Source: Hyphomicrobium sp. (GTDB lineage: Bacteria > Pseudomonadota > Alphaproteobacteria > Rhizobiales > Hyphomicrobiaceae). From it: a stretch of DNA of 64,000 nt. How positions within the stretch are numbered: the first letter of the stretch is position 1; each line of letters starts with the position of its first letter. The stretch covers positions 296,863 to 360,862 of the forward strand of contig NZ_RXIZ01000004.1 in assembly GCF_003987855.1 (NCBI RefSeq), given 5' to 3'. A program made the position numbers and the translations under genes. Under the pieces are notes generated by a model, which ran no database searches, was not told the DNA's origin, and worked only from the letters and a program-made list of their open reading frames with translations. Below are positions 1-9,292 of this stretch, piece by piece.

Positions 1-182
1 CAGGGGGGTTAACATCCGGCAGCGCGTAGCGCCCCCGGGTGCGTTTTGTGTTTTGCACTTGCAGGAGACGAGCGGCGACATCACTTCGACGAGCGCAGCG
101 AGGCGAACGGCCAAGGGCCGCCAACACGTTGCGCCGCCCCCGCGTAGGCGGGAGCGAAGCGACCTAACCGCGACCGCAACAT

Positions 183-1781
183 ATGTTTCAATCGCTCACA
201 GAACGCCTCTCCGGCGTCCTCGATAAGCTCACCCGCCGCGGCGCTCTGACCGAGAGCGACGTCAGCGAGGCGATGCGCGAGGTCCGCCGCGCCCTTCTCG
301 AAGCCGACGTCGCCCTCGACGTCGTGAAAGACTTCACCGAGAAGGTGAAGGCGAAGGCCATTGGTGCTGAGGTGCTGCGCTCGGTCACTCCCGGGCAGAT
401 GGTCGTCAAGATCGTCAACGATGAACTCGTCTCGACGCTGGGATCGACCGCCGAGCCGATCGATCTTCATGCGGCCCCTCCCGTCGGCATCCTGATGGTC
501 GGCCTGCAGGGCTCGGGCAAAACGACGACGACGGCCAAGATTGCGTATCGGCTCACGAACCGCGAGCGCAAGAAGGTCCTGATGGCCTCGCTCGACACGC
601 GCCGTCCCGCTGCGCAAGAACAGCTGCGCGTGCTTGGCGAGCAAACCGGCGTTGCAACACTTCCGATCATCGCCGGACAGAACCCGCTTCAGATCGCACG
701 TCGCGCCGAAGACGCAGCCAAACTCGGCGGCTTCGATGTCGTGATCTACGATACCGCTGGCCGCGTCACCGTCGACGAAGAGTTGATGGACGAGGTCCGC
801 GATGTCAAAGCCGCGATCCATCCGCACGAAGTTCTGCTCGTTGCCGACGCGCTCACCGGCCAGGACGCCGTCAACACCGCGAAAGCCTTTGATGGCCGCA
901 TAGGCGTCACCGGCATCGTATTGACGCGCGCGGACGGTGATGGCCGCGGCGGCGCGGCGCTGTCGATGCGTGCCGTCACCGGCAAGCCGATCAAGCTCAT
1001 CGGCGTCGGCGAAAAGTGGGACGCGCTGGAGGATTTCCATCCCGGCCGTATCGCTTCGCGCATTCTTGGCATGGGCGACGTCGTCTCGCTCGTCGAGAAG
1101 GCCGCGCAAACGATCGACGTCGAAAAGGCGACCAAGATCGCCGAGAAGATGAAGAAGGGGTCGTTCGACCTCGAAGACTTGTCCGACCAGCTTGCGCAAA
1201 TGCAGAAGCTCGGCGGCATGGGCGGCGTGCTCGGCATGCTTCCCGGCGTCGCCAAGATCAAAGGCCAGATCAACGAGGCCGGTCTCGACAAGAGCCTTGT
1301 CCATCAGCGCGCGATCATCTCGTCGATGACGCCAAAAGAGCGCCGCAACCCGAAGATCCTCGATGCCAAGAGGAAGCGCCGCATCGCTGCGGGCTCCGGC
1401 ACGAAACCCGAGGACATCAACAAGCTGATCAAAATGCACCGCCAGATGGCGGACATGATGAAGTCCATGGGCCGCAATGGCGGGCTGATGAACAAGTTCC
1501 TCGGCCGCACGGGCGCCGGTCCTTCGGAAGCTGAATTGCAGTCGATGCAGGCTGAGCTCGCGAAGCTTGATCCCAAGGCGCTCGAACAGCTTCCGGCCGA
1601 ACTCAAGGAACAACTCGCCAGCGGCGTCCAGCCATCAACGCCCGGATCTGGCGGAATGCCCAATCTGCCACCCGGGTTCGGGCGCGGCTTGCCCGGTTTG
1701 GGCGGCGGGCTTCCAAAAGGATTGCCGGGCCTTGGCGGCGGAATGCCGAAGTTCCCGGGTATCCCCGGAAAGAAACGATAA
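183..1781 (+). CDS. ffh: Signal recognition particle protein Ffh (SRP54 family GTPase)
   Basis: GTPase that binds signal sequences of nascent membrane proteins together with 4.5S RNA and delivers ribosomes to FtsY. The 532-residue product has the N domain (about 1-90), the G domain with P-loop GLQGSGKTT at 107-115, DTAGR near 190 and the TRADGDGRGG segment, then a methionine-rich M domain from about 330. The last 45 or so residues are an unusual Gly/Pro-rich tail with a repeated GLPGLGGG unit ending in KKR, which makes the protein longer than the roughly 450 residues of E. coli Ffh. The ATG at 183 begins with the expected MFQSLTERL. The preceding 182 bases hold no gene I can support. rpsP follows after 42 bp. 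Confidence 0.97.
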   Translation: MFQSLTERLSGVLDKLTRRGALTESDVSEAMREVRRALLEADVALDVVKDFTEKVKAKAIGAEVLRSVTPGQMVVKIVNDELVSTLGSTAEPIDLHAAPPVGILMVGLQGSGKTTTTAKIAYRLTNRERKKVLMASLDTRRPAAQEQLRVLGEQTGVATLPIIAGQNPLQIARRAEDAAKLGGFDVVIYDTAGRVTVDEELMDEVRDVKAAIHPHEVLLVADALTGQDAVNTAKAFDGRIGVTGIVLTRADGDGRGGAALSMRAVTGKPIKLIGVGEKWDALEDFHPGRIASRILGMGDVVSLVEKAAQTIDVEKATKIAEKMKKGSFDLEDLSDQLAQMQKLGGMGGVLGMLPGVAKIKGQINEAGLDKSLVHQRAIISSMTPKERRNPKILDAKRKRRIAAGSGTKPEDINKLIKMHRQMADMMKSMGRNGGLMNKFLGRTGAGPSEAELQSMQAELAKLDPKALEQLPAELKEQLASGVQPSTPGSGGMPNLPPGFGRGLPGLGGGLPKGLPGLGGGMPKFPGIPGKKR

Positions 1782-1823
1782 TCTTCAACCAAGTTCACAC
1801 GATTTGATCAGGAGAAGAAAAGC

Positions 1824-2195
1824 ATGTCGGTGAAAATTCGTTTGTCGCGCGGTGGCGCGAAGAAGCGTCCCTACTACTACGTCGTCGTCGCTCACGGCAC
1901 CAGCCCGCGCGATGGCCGCTATATCGAGCAGATCGGCACCTTTGACCCGATGCTGAAGAAGGACGATCCGAACCGCGTGAAGCTCGTCGAAGACCGCGTC
2001 AAGCATTGGCTCGGCGTAGGCGCCCAGCCCACCGATCGTGTTCTCCGCCTGCTCGACGGCAAGGGGCTTGCGAAGCGCACGGCTCAGAACAACCCGGAGA
2101 AGGCAAAGCCGAAGAAGAAGGCTCAGGAGCGCGCCGCCGCCGCCGCCGAAAAAGCCGCCAAGGCTGCCGAAGCCGCCCAGGGCGAGCAGGCCTGA
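1824..2195 (+). CDS. rpsP: 30S ribosomal protein S16
   Basis: Small-subunit ribosomal protein that helps assemble the 16S 5' and central domains. The N-terminal 80 residues match S16 ([20 protein letters not shown], then a [12 protein letters not shown] segment). The 123-residue length includes an Ala/Lys-rich C-terminal extension ([20 protein letters not shown]) of the kind common in alphaproteobacterial S16. A purine-rich Shine-Dalgarno (AGGAGAAGAAA) precedes the ATG. It lies just downstream of ffh, as in many alphaproteobacteria, and is closed by a strong terminator, so the usual rpsP-rimM cotranscription appears to be broken here. Confidence 0.98.
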   Translation: MSVKIRLSRGGAKKRPYYYVVVAHGTSPRDGRYIEQIGTFDPMLKKDDPNRVKLVEDRVKHWLGVGAQPTDRVLRLLDGKGLAKRTAQNNPEKAKPKKKAQERAAAAAEKAAKAAEAAQGEQA

Positions 2196-2217
2196 TACTC
2201 GCGAACTTCGCGGTTTC

Positions 2218-2252
2218 AAAAGCCTTCCGGGCGATGCCCGGAAGGCTTTTTT
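2218..2252 (+). terminator. Rho-independent terminator after rpsP
   Basis: A perfect 12-bp stem (AGCCTTCCGGGC at 2221-2232 and GCCCGGAAGGCT at 2236-2247) with a GAT loop is flanked by AAA and followed by a T run at 2247-2252. It lies 22 bp after the rpsP stop codon and should end the ffh-rpsP transcript. Confidence 0.93.
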
Positions 2253-2325
2253 GTTGCAGATCCGACTGGCCCGACTTTTGGACGTATTCGACTTTCGATA
2301 GTTAATCGGATCTTTAGGTGCGAAA

Positions 2326-2700
2326 GTGAACCAAAGAATATGTTCAGAAGGTCTCTTCGAGGTCGTGCGCGTGCACTCGACCCGGATCGCGCCTGCAACC
2401 AGTCGACTCATTTTGGCATGCCGCGGCGACCGCCTGCTGGGAGCAGACCAAACGGGCCGGGTCTACATGGGGCGGCTGCTGCCGCAACGCCTACCCACCA
2501 CCCGCAAGCTTGTCTTGCAGGGGACCTACGACATCCCGCTGCGCTGCCGGCCCCTTCGCGACATCCGCAACCGCGCGAGCTTCCGCCTGCCGATCAGCGG
2601 CGAAATTGATCCTTTGGCACGCTTTCAACACACCAGCGTCTGGGTCGGCAGCCGAAGGATCGATATCGAGATTAGTTATCTCGGCCCCTTGCCCGCCTGA
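2326..2700 (+). CDS. Hypothetical protein between rpsP and rimM
   Basis: I do not recognise this 124-residue product. The frame opens at a GTG with AGG a few bases upstream and closes 24 bp before the rimM start. Codon third positions are GC-rich through the middle of the ORF like the neighbouring genes, which supports coding. The protein is basic (many Arg), has no signal peptide or membrane segment, and its C-terminal half (YDIPLRCRPLRD, then VWVGSRRIDIEI) looks beta-rich. It sits where rpsP and rimM are normally adjacent, so it could be co-transcribed with rimM from a promoter after the rpsP terminator. A long antisense frame over rimM overlaps it but is a shadow. Existence is likely but not certain. 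Confidence 0.55.
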   Translation: MNQRICSEGLFEVVRVHSTRIAPATSRLILACRGDRLLGADQTGRVYMGRLLPQRLPTTRKLVLQGTYDIPLRCRPLRDIRNRASFRLPISGEIDPLARFQHTSVWVGSRRIDIEISYLGPLPA

Positions 2701-2724
2701 CCGTTGCACGGCATCAAGGCCGCC

Positions 2725-3285
2725 ATGTCGACTGAAAACAAACCACGCCGGATCCTCGTCGGGGAGTTCGCAGGCGCCCACGGCATTCGTGGCGACGTCC
2801 TGGTCAGAAGCTATACCGAAACACCGGACGCCATCGCGAGCTATGGACCGCTCACCGATGCGTCGGGACAGAAAAGCTTCACGCTGCGCGTCGTCCGCGT
2901 CACCAGCAAGGGCATCGTCGCGCGCGTCGCCGGCATCACCGATCGCAACGGCGCCGAACCTCTCCGCGGCACGAAGCTGTACGTGGATCGAGCCAAGCTT
3001 CCCTCGACCGGCGCAGCTGAATTCTATTACGCCGATCTGATCGGTCTGCGGGCCATAGCCGAAGACGGCAGTCCGATTGGCGAGATTGTCTCGGTGCAGA
3101 ATTTCGGCGCGGGCGATCTTCTCGAACTGAAACCCCTCGAAGGCGAGACCGAATTCATCCCCTTCGAAAATCGCTGGGTACCAACGGTTGATCTCGACCA
3201 GCGCCAAGTCGTGATCGTCCGGCCGAAAGCCGCCGAAGAAGACGATGACGAAGATGCTCCGGATAGCGAAGCAGCAGGCTCCTAA
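2725..3285 (+). CDS. rimM: Ribosome maturation factor RimM
   Basis: Assembly factor for the head of the 30S subunit that binds S19. The 186-residue product has the N-terminal RimM domain (RRILVGEFAGAHGIRGDVLV near the start) and a C-terminal PRC-barrel (FYYADLIGL, then GDLLELKP and EFIPFENRWV) with an acidic tail. I start it at the ATG at 2725; an in-frame TTG at 2704 would add only seven residues. In most bacteria rimM is followed by trmD and rplS, but here it runs into an opposite-strand hydroxylase gene, with the two 3' ends overlapping by four bases. Confidence 0.95.
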   Translation: MSTENKPRRILVGEFAGAHGIRGDVLVRSYTETPDAIASYGPLTDASGQKSFTLRVVRVTSKGIVARVAGITDRNGAEPLRGTKLYVDRAKLPSTGAAEFYYADLIGLRAIAEDGSPIGEIVSVQNFGAGDLLELKPLEGETEFIPFENRWVPTVDLDQRQVVIVRPKAAEEDDDEDAPDSEAAGS

Positions 3286-4514
3286 ACGGCTTCGCCGCGC
3301 GCGAGCTTCGGTAAATCGCCGGTAACACCAGCGGCTTCCGATATGATCATATCTTTCAGGCTGGGTATGCGATCGAGCACGCCCAGCGCCGCTCCGCGGC
3401 CAGCGCGCAACACCATGCTGTCGGCCGAGAACGCACGATTGAGGCCATCGTAGAGCGACGCTGACATCGTGGAATCAAAACGCCGCCAGCGTTGGTAACG
3501 CTCCAGATGCGTGCCGTTGCCGAGATCGAGCCCGATGCGTCCTGCATCCGCCAATACTTCGACCATGGCAGCCGCATCCCGGAAGGCGAGATTGACGCCT
3601 TGTCCCGCGATGGGGTGTACGCCGTGAGCAGCGTCGCCCACGAGCGCGAAGCGAGGCGAGATCAGCCGCCGCGGCACGCGTAGGTCGAGCGGCCATGACT
3701 GTCGCGGCCCATCGAGCGCAATGGCGCCGAAACGGCCGCCGATCCGAAGATCGAGTTCGCTGAGAAACCCGGCATCGTCCAGTGCCGCCATACGGGCGGC
3801 TTCTTCCTTGCCGGCGCTCCACGTGATGCACGCGCAATTAGCCGTGAGCGGCAGAATGGCGAATGGCCCACCCGGCAAAAAATGTTGGATGGCGACGCCG
3901 TTGTGGGGCTCTTCGAATTTCACTCGGGCGACAATGCCCGTTTGCGGGTAGCCCCAGCCGATGGTTCGAATTCCGGCCGCATCGCGCAGCTTTGATTGCC
4001 GTCCATCGGCGGCGATGGTGAGCGCCGCGCTGACGATCGTTCCATCGCGGAGCGTCAGTTCGCTCGCATTGTCGTCCCAATGCGCATGTTCGATTTCGCC
4101 CGGCGTGAACCAAGTCACGGCAGGGTCCGTCGCCACGGATTGATAAAGCGCGCTGGCGAGCACCGACGCCGGCACGATGTAGGCCGCAGGCCATCCATCC
4201 GGAGTTCTGGCATCGTAGGTGACGAGAGCCGGGCGAAAGGCATCGTTGACGCGCGAGTCGGAGATCTCGATCGACGTGACGGTCTCCGCATCATCGCGAA
4301 TTCGATCCCAGACGCCGAGGCCGGCGAGGATCTTTTGAGTTCCCGCCCAAATCGCGAAAGCGCGGCTATCGTCGCTGTGTTCTGTTGCCGGCTGCGCTTT
4401 ATCGACGATCGCAATGCGCACGTCGGGGCCCAAAGCCTGCGCCAATCCGCGCGCGACCGCCAGTCCCGCGAAACTGCCGCCGACAATAGCGACGTCAAAA
4501 TTCAGTTTTGCCAT
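3282..4514 (-). CDS. UbiH/UbiF/COQ6-family FAD-dependent hydroxylase
   Basis: A 410-residue flavoprotein monooxygenase of the family that hydroxylates the ubiquinone ring. It shows the N-terminal dinucleotide motif (VAIVGGSFAGLA, residues 8-19), the mid-protein DG motif (IAADGRQSKLRDAAG) and the family FAD/ribityl motif (LVGDAAHGVHPIAGQGVNL). Ubiquinone synthesis is the most likely role; which ring carbon it attacks cannot be read from sequence. It is convergent with rimM and divergent from tesB, so it is probably monocistronic. Confidence 0.88.
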   Translation of the reverse strand: MAKLNFDVAIVGGSFAGLAVARGLAQALGPDVRIAIVDKAQPATEHSDDSRAFAIWAGTQKILAGLGVWDRIRDDAETVTSIEISDSRVNDAFRPALVTYDARTPDGWPAAYIVPASVLASALYQSVATDPAVTWFTPGEIEHAHWDDNASELTLRDGTIVSAALTIAADGRQSKLRDAAGIRTIGWGYPQTGIVARVKFEEPHNGVAIQHFLPGGPFAILPLTANCACITWSAGKEEAARMAALDDAGFLSELDLRIGGRFGAIALDGPRQSWPLDLRVPRRLISPRFALVGDAAHGVHPIAGQGVNLAFRDAAAMVEVLADAGRIGLDLGNGTHLERYQRWRRFDSTMSASLYDGLNRAFSADSMVLRAGRGAALGVLDRIPSLKDMIISEAAGVTGDLPKLARGEAV

Positions 4515-4630
4515 GTCCGCTCGCTATCCGCCGCTACGCGATATGCTTCACCTGCTCGTCATTGCAACATACAACGTCGTCACGAGCGGGCCTCTCGGCG
4601 CGCTGCTTAGCATAGACGCGAAAGTCCGCC

Positions 4631-5530
4631 ATGACAGCTTCCCTCCAATCTTACCCGGCCCTTGAAGGCCTTCTCCGGACGCTGACGCTGGAGCGGTTGG
4701 AGGACAACCTTTTCCGCGGGCCGCGTGCAAGCGAGGGCTGGCAGCGTGTATATGGCGGGCTTGTCTTGGGTCAGGCCCTCGTTGCCGCAGCATCAACGGT
4801 TGACGCCGCCCATCCGATCCACTCGCTTCATGGTTACTTTTTGCTGGCTGGCGATCCCGAACGCGAGATCGTCTACGACGTCGAGCGCATCCGCGATGGC
4901 GGCAGCTTCACGACCCGGCGCGTTCGCGCGGTCCAGCACGGACGCGCCATTTTCTCGATGAGCGCCTCGTTTCACAAGCAGGAGGAGGGCTTCGAGCACC
5001 AAGACCCGATGCCCGACGTCCCGGAACCGGAATCGCTGCCGACGGCCCGGGAGGTTCTAGATGCCGCTACCGCAGAACTACCCGAAAGCATGCGCGCCTA
5101 TTGGCGCCGCGAGCGGCCGATCGATGTCCGGATTGTTGACCCCACGAGATATGTGAGCCGCGAGCCCAAGCTTGCCCGCCAGTCGATCTGGCTGCGGTCG
5201 AATGGCCCTCTCGACAGTGAGAGCCCCTACATCCACCAGGCCGTTCTCGCCTACGCCTCGGATTTCACGCTGTTGGACACAGCGCTCGTAGCCCACGGCA
5301 AGCTTTTGTTCGACTCCGACATCCAGCTGGCGAGCCTCGACCACGCCATGTGGTTTCACCGCCCGTTCCGCGCCGACGATTGGCTGCTCTACACCCAAGA
5401 CAGCCCGAGCGCGTCCGGAGCACGCGCCTACTGTCGAGGTGCCGTCTATGACCGGCATGGCCGCCTTGTAGCATCCACCGTTCAGGAAGGTCTGATGCGT
5501 CCGCGCGAAACCGCATTCCTGCTCAAGTAA
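4631..5530 (+). CDS. tesB: Acyl-CoA thioesterase II
   Basis: Hydrolyses medium- and long-chain acyl-CoA to free acid and CoA. The 299-residue protein has the two hot-dog folds of TesB: the first contains RVYGGLVLGQAL and HSLHGYFLLAGDP, the second ASDFTLLDTAL, LDHAMWFHRPF and the C-terminal GLMRPRE. Length matches E. coli TesB (286 residues) closely. It diverges from the hydroxylase gene across 116 bp and is followed by the 228-bp glnK control region. Confidence 0.95.
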   Translation: MTASLQSYPALEGLLRTLTLERLEDNLFRGPRASEGWQRVYGGLVLGQALVAAASTVDAAHPIHSLHGYFLLAGDPEREIVYDVERIRDGGSFTTRRVRAVQHGRAIFSMSASFHKQEEGFEHQDPMPDVPEPESLPTAREVLDAATAELPESMRAYWRRERPIDVRIVDPTRYVSREPKLARQSIWLRSNGPLDSESPYIHQAVLAYASDFTLLDTALVAHGKLLFDSDIQLASLDHAMWFHRPFRADDWLLYTQDSPSASGARAYCRGAVYDRHGRLVASTVQEGLMRPRETAFLLK

Positions 5531-5635
5531 TAAGCATTTTCTCCGAAATGCACAATTTTCATGCTTATTTTGTAGGCTAGCGCCGCATAAATTTCATTCA
5601 ACCGTAAACTTTTCGTTGCCTTTTCAACGCGTTGA

Positions 5636-6097
<462 letters not shown>

Positions 6098-6140
6098 GCT
6101 CACAAGCATCGCATTTTTAAATTTATCAGGGAGCACTCAC

Positions 6141-7640
6141 ATGGAGTTTAGAAAAGTAGCGCGATACGCAGGGGTCTTGGGGGCCCTCGGCGCGATTGCG
6201 CTTTTCGTTGAACCGGCGCTCGCCCAGCAGGCAGCAACAGCTCCTGCCGCGCCTCCGCCGCCGGTTCCTAACAAAGGCGACTCCGCCTTCATGTACATCG
6301 CCTCGGTCCTCGTGCTTATGATGACCGTTCCTGGCCTAGCGCTGTTCTACGGCGGCCTTGTCCGCACCAAGAACATGCTGTCGATGTTCATGCAGGTGTT
6401 CGCAACGCTCTGCCTCGTCGCGATCCTTTGGGTTCTCTACGGCTACTCGATGGCATTCACCAACGGTGGCTCTCTCAATGATTTCGTCGGTGGCTTCTCG
6501 AAGGCCTTTCTCAAGGGTGTCGACTCGACCACGCTGGCCGCAACGTTCTCCAACGGCGTGTACATCCCTGAATACACCTACATCATCTTCCAGATGACGT
6601 TCGCGTGCATCACGCCGGCGCTTATCCTTGGCGCCGTCGCCGAGCGACTGAAGTTCTCGGCTATGCTTGTGTTCATGGCTCTCTGGGCTACGTTCATCTA
6701 CTTCCCGATCGCGCATATGGTCTGGTACTGGGGCGGTCCGGATGCATTCGGCAACGCTGCGAAGGCGCTCGCTGCCGCAACGGGCGATGCCAAGGCACAG
6801 GCTCAGGCCGCATACGACGCGGTGATGGCTGACGCCGGCATCTCGTTCAAGTGGGGCGCGCTCGACTTCGCCGGTGGCACCGTCGTTCACATCAACGCTG
6901 GTATCGCAGGTCTTGTCGGTGCGCTGATCCTCGGACCGCGCATTGGCTACGGCAAAGAGCCGATGCCTCCGCACTCGCTCGTCAACTGCATGATCGGCGC
7001 TGCTCTCCTGTGGGTAGGCTGGTTTGGCTTCAACGTTGGCTCCAACCTTGAGGTCAACCAGTTTGCCGGCGTTCCCTTCATCAACACCTTCATTGCGACC
7101 TGCGCCGCCGGTCTCTCGTGGGTGATCGTTGAATGGATCATCAAGGGCAAGCCTTCCGCGCTCGGCATGGCATCCGGTGTTGTCGCCGGTCTCGTCGCGA
7201 TCACGCCTGCCTGCGGTTTCGCAGGTGTTATGGGCTCGATCGTGCTCGGCCTCGTCGTCAGCCCGATCTGCTTCTTCTTCTGCTCGGCAATCAAGGGTGC
7301 TCTGGGCTACGACGACAGCCTCGATGTCTTCGGTGTCCACTGCGTCGGCGGTATCGTCGGAGCTCTGGGTACTGGTCTCCTGGTCAATCCCGCATGGGGT
7401 GGCGCCGGTATCGCCGACTACACGTCGAAGCCGGGCGAGTTGGTTGCTGGCACCTACGACATGGCCACGCAGATGATCTCGCAGGCCAAGGCCGTCGGCA
7501 TGACGCTTGTCTGGAGCGGCATCGGCTCTGCAATTCTCTTCAAGCTGGTGGATATCATCATTGGTCTCCGTCCGTCGGAAGAGAAAGAGCGTGAAGGCCT
7601 CGACATCACCGACCACGGCGAAAGCGCCTATCACTACTAA
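6141..7640 (+). CDS. amtB: Ammonium transporter AmtB
   Basis: Trimeric inner-membrane channel for ammonium. The 499-residue protein begins with a signal peptide (residues 1-28, ending PALA before QQ), a Pro/Ala linker, then about eleven membrane helices. Family hallmarks include LFYGGLVRTKNMLS, the two pore histidines in TVVHINAGIAGLVG and FGVHCVGGIVGALG, and a cytoplasmic tail ending GLDITDHGESAYHY, which is the GlnK-binding end. The Shine-Dalgarno is CAGGGAG. It is downstream of glnK and followed by two hairpins, the second with a T run. Confidence 0.97.
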   Translation: MEFRKVARYAGVLGALGAIALFVEPALAQQAATAPAAPPPPVPNKGDSAFMYIASVLVLMMTVPGLALFYGGLVRTKNMLSMFMQVFATLCLVAILWVLYGYSMAFTNGGSLNDFVGGFSKAFLKGVDSTTLAATFSNGVYIPEYTYIIFQMTFACITPALILGAVAERLKFSAMLVFMALWATFIYFPIAHMVWYWGGPDAFGNAAKALAAATGDAKAQAQAAYDAVMADAGISFKWGALDFAGGTVVHINAGIAGLVGALILGPRIGYGKEPMPPHSLVNCMIGAALLWVGWFGFNVGSNLEVNQFAGVPFINTFIATCAAGLSWVIVEWIIKGKPSALGMASGVVAGLVAITPACGFAGVMGSIVLGLVVSPICFFFCSAIKGALGYDDSLDVFGVHCVGGIVGALGTGLLVNPAWGGAGIADYTSKPGELVAGTYDMATQMISQAKAVGMTLVWSGIGSAILFKLVDIIIGLRPSEEKEREGLDITDHGESAYHY

Positions 7641-7649
7641 GACGAATTT

Positions 7650-7676
7650 CCCGCGGCTCACTTTCGAGGCCGCGGG
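7650..7676 (+). other. GC-rich hairpin after amtB
   Basis: CCCGCGGC (7650-7657) and GCCGCGGG (7669-7676) form a perfect 8-bp stem with an 11-base loop, nine bases after the amtB stop. No T run follows, so it more likely protects the mRNA end or assists the terminator 50 bp further on. Confidence 0.6.
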
Positions 7677-7726
7677 ATCTCACTTCATCTCCCGAGCACG
7701 CGTCTCCACCTAGACGTGCTCCACTT

Positions 7727-7760
7727 GGGCCCGGCGCATCCGTCGGGCCCTTTTTATTTT
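7727..7760 (+). terminator. Terminator of the glnK-amtB operon
   Basis: GGGCCCG (7727-7733) pairs with CGGGCCC (7744-7750) and is followed at once by TTTTTATTTT. It lies between amtB and the convergent L,D-transpeptidase gene, whose stop codon follows immediately. Confidence 0.85.
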
Positions 7761-7761
7761 C

Positions 7762-8325
7762 CTAGAGAACGACGAGTTCGCAGCGCTTCGGCAGCAGCGC
7801 GATCAGACGGCGCAGGTCGCGTTCGCGCAGAGCGATGCAGCCTTCAGTCGGAGCGAAGTCGGGACGCGCAATGTGCATGAAGATGGCGCTACCGCGATTG
7901 CGGACACGCGGCACGTCGTTATAGGCGAGCACCACGACGACGTCGTAAAGCCCGTCGCCTCGCCAGAGACGCTCCGCGCTCGCCGGATACGGCAGTTTGA
8001 CAGGCCGGTTGTAGTTGCGATCACACGGACTATCGCACCATCCGTCATTGCGCCGAATGGCGCGCGTCTTGAGTACGCTAAGCGGCGGCTTCACACCGGA
8101 GCGGACCATGATTTGCCGCACGGGAAAGCGCCCCAGCGGCGTCGCGCCGTCGCCCTCGCGCTTCAAAGCCCGCATCCCCGACCGCCCGAGCGCACATGGC
8201 AGCCGAAGGGCTCCCATTTGGACATGCCCCCGGCGCGCGGCCCGCGACAGCGCTTTAACGACGATCTGCGCGCTGGATGCCTGGCCTCCCCTCGATCCGG
8301 TCCTCAAAGGAACAGCCCTTCCCAT
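7762..8325 (-). CDS. L,D-transpeptidase (YkuD) family protein
   Basis: A short enzyme of the YkuD fold, expected to act on peptidoglycan through a catalytic cysteine. The core begins near QIVVKALSRAARRG and includes LGRSGMRALKREGDGATPLG, a region rich in Trp/Arg, and the active-site stretch FMHIARPDFAPTEGCIALRE, where the His and the Cys of TEGC are the family catalytic residues. I place the start at the ATG at 8325 (187 residues); a GTG at 8421 would lengthen it by 32 residues but overlap the start of the divergent regulator. No clear signal peptide is visible from either start, which is common in this subfamily. Confidence 0.82.
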   Translation of the reverse strand: MGRAVPLRTGSRGGQASSAQIVVKALSRAARRGHVQMGALRLPCALGRSGMRALKREGDGATPLGRFPVRQIMVRSGVKPPLSVLKTRAIRRNDGWCDSPCDRNYNRPVKLPYPASAERLWRGDGLYDVVVVLAYNDVPRVRNRGSAIFMHIARPDFAPTEGCIALRERDLRRLIALLPKRCELVVL

Positions 8326-8413
8326 CACCCGTTTACGCCCAGAGCCTTTGTTCGCGGCGCGCACGATGCTACTGTCCCGGGCTAAAACAAGGCAAGAAAC
8401 TGGAGCTCCGTTA

Positions 8414-9100
8414 ATGAGCACGGCCCGGAAGGTCCTTCTCGTCGATGACGATGAGGATTTGCGATCATCATTGAAAGATCAGTTGGTCCTGCACGACGAA
8501 TTCGAGGTTTCCGAAGCCGGAACGGCAAGCAAGGGGATCGAAGCCGCCAAGACGGGCCGGTTCGACCTCGTCGTCTTCGACGTTGGCCTGCCCGATATGG
8601 ACGGTCGCGAAGCCGTGAAGCTGTTGCGAAAGTCCGGCTTCAAGACGCCGATCGTCATGCTGACCGGCAATACATCCGACGCCGATCAGATCTTGGGGCT
8701 CGATGCCGGCGCCAACGATTACGTTCTCAAGCCGTTCAAGTTTGCTGTTTTGCTGGCCCGCATTCGCGCTCAACTCCGCCAGCATGAGCAAAGCGAAGAT
8801 GCCGTGTTCGCTATCGGCAACTACACCTTCAAACCGGCCTCGAAGCTGTTGATCGACGAAGCCGGAAGCAAGATCCGCCTCACCGAGAAGGAAACTTCGA
8901 TTCTAAAATACCTCTATCGCTCCGGCGATAAGGTCGTCTCCCGAGACGTCCTGCTGCACGAGGTCTGGGGCTACAATGCCGGCGTCACCACTCACACGCT
9001 CGAAACGCACATCTACCGGTTGCGACAAAAGATCGAGAAAGACCCCTCCAATGCCGAGCTGCTGATCACCGAGAGCGGCGGCTACAAGCTCGCGCCCTGA
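8414..9100 (+). CDS. OmpR-family two-component response regulator
   Basis: A 228-residue regulator. The receiver domain has the acidic pair in VLLVDDDED (residues 7-15), phosphoacceptor Asp56 in VVFDVGLPDMDG, Thr84 and Lys106 (YVLKPF). The C-terminal winged helix contains RLTEKETSILKYLYR and THTLETHIYRLRQKIE and ends GGYKLAP. A longer frame reaches upstream but the protein clearly begins MSTARKVLLVDDD. No sensor kinase gene is adjacent, so its partner must be elsewhere. It diverges from the L,D-transpeptidase gene, which could be a target, though that is inference. Confidence 0.93.
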   Translation: MSTARKVLLVDDDEDLRSSLKDQLVLHDEFEVSEAGTASKGIEAAKTGRFDLVVFDVGLPDMDGREAVKLLRKSGFKTPIVMLTGNTSDADQILGLDAGANDYVLKPFKFAVLLARIRAQLRQHEQSEDAVFAIGNYTFKPASKLLIDEAGSKIRLTEKETSILKYLYRSGDKVVSRDVLLHEVWGYNAGVTTHTLETHIYRLRQKIEKDPSNAELLITESGGYKLAP

Positions 9101-9111
9101 GGCATCCGGGC

Positions 9112-9127
9112 GTTTTCACGTGAATCT
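9112..9127 (-). promoter_or_regulatory. GATTCACGTGAAAA motif (ParB-site-like)
   Basis: Read on the minus strand this is AGATTCACGTGAAAAC, 12 of 16 bases of the canonical parS palindrome TGTTTCACGTGAAACA. Its 14-base core GATTCACGTGAAAA also occurs at 56316. It lies just after the response regulator stop. On its own this is weak; it matters as one of a set of related sites. Confidence 0.35.
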
Positions 9128-9292
9128 CTCGTTTGAGAGTTGTTCACCAGCGATCCACAGCGGGTTGCCGGGCGGGGGCAAAGGCATGTTCCTGATTCTC
9201 CAGCGAGTCAGATATCTAAACTCCGTTCGCCCATTCGTGCGAGTTCACGGCGAACCAGTGCCTCGCGTGCGTAGAACACCTGGAGTTTCGAA

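Noticed and set aside
81..1613. 510-codon frame antisense to ffh
   Set aside because: Opposite a well-conserved gene with complete GTPase motifs; no family resemblance in the antisense product.
2491..3207. 238-codon frame antisense to rimM and the unknown ORF
   Set aside because: Opposite an intact rimM with a PRC-barrel; no start signal or family resemblance.
6336..7661. 441-codon frame antisense to amtB
   Set aside because: Highly charged, low-complexity translation opposite a clear membrane transporter; a composition shadow.
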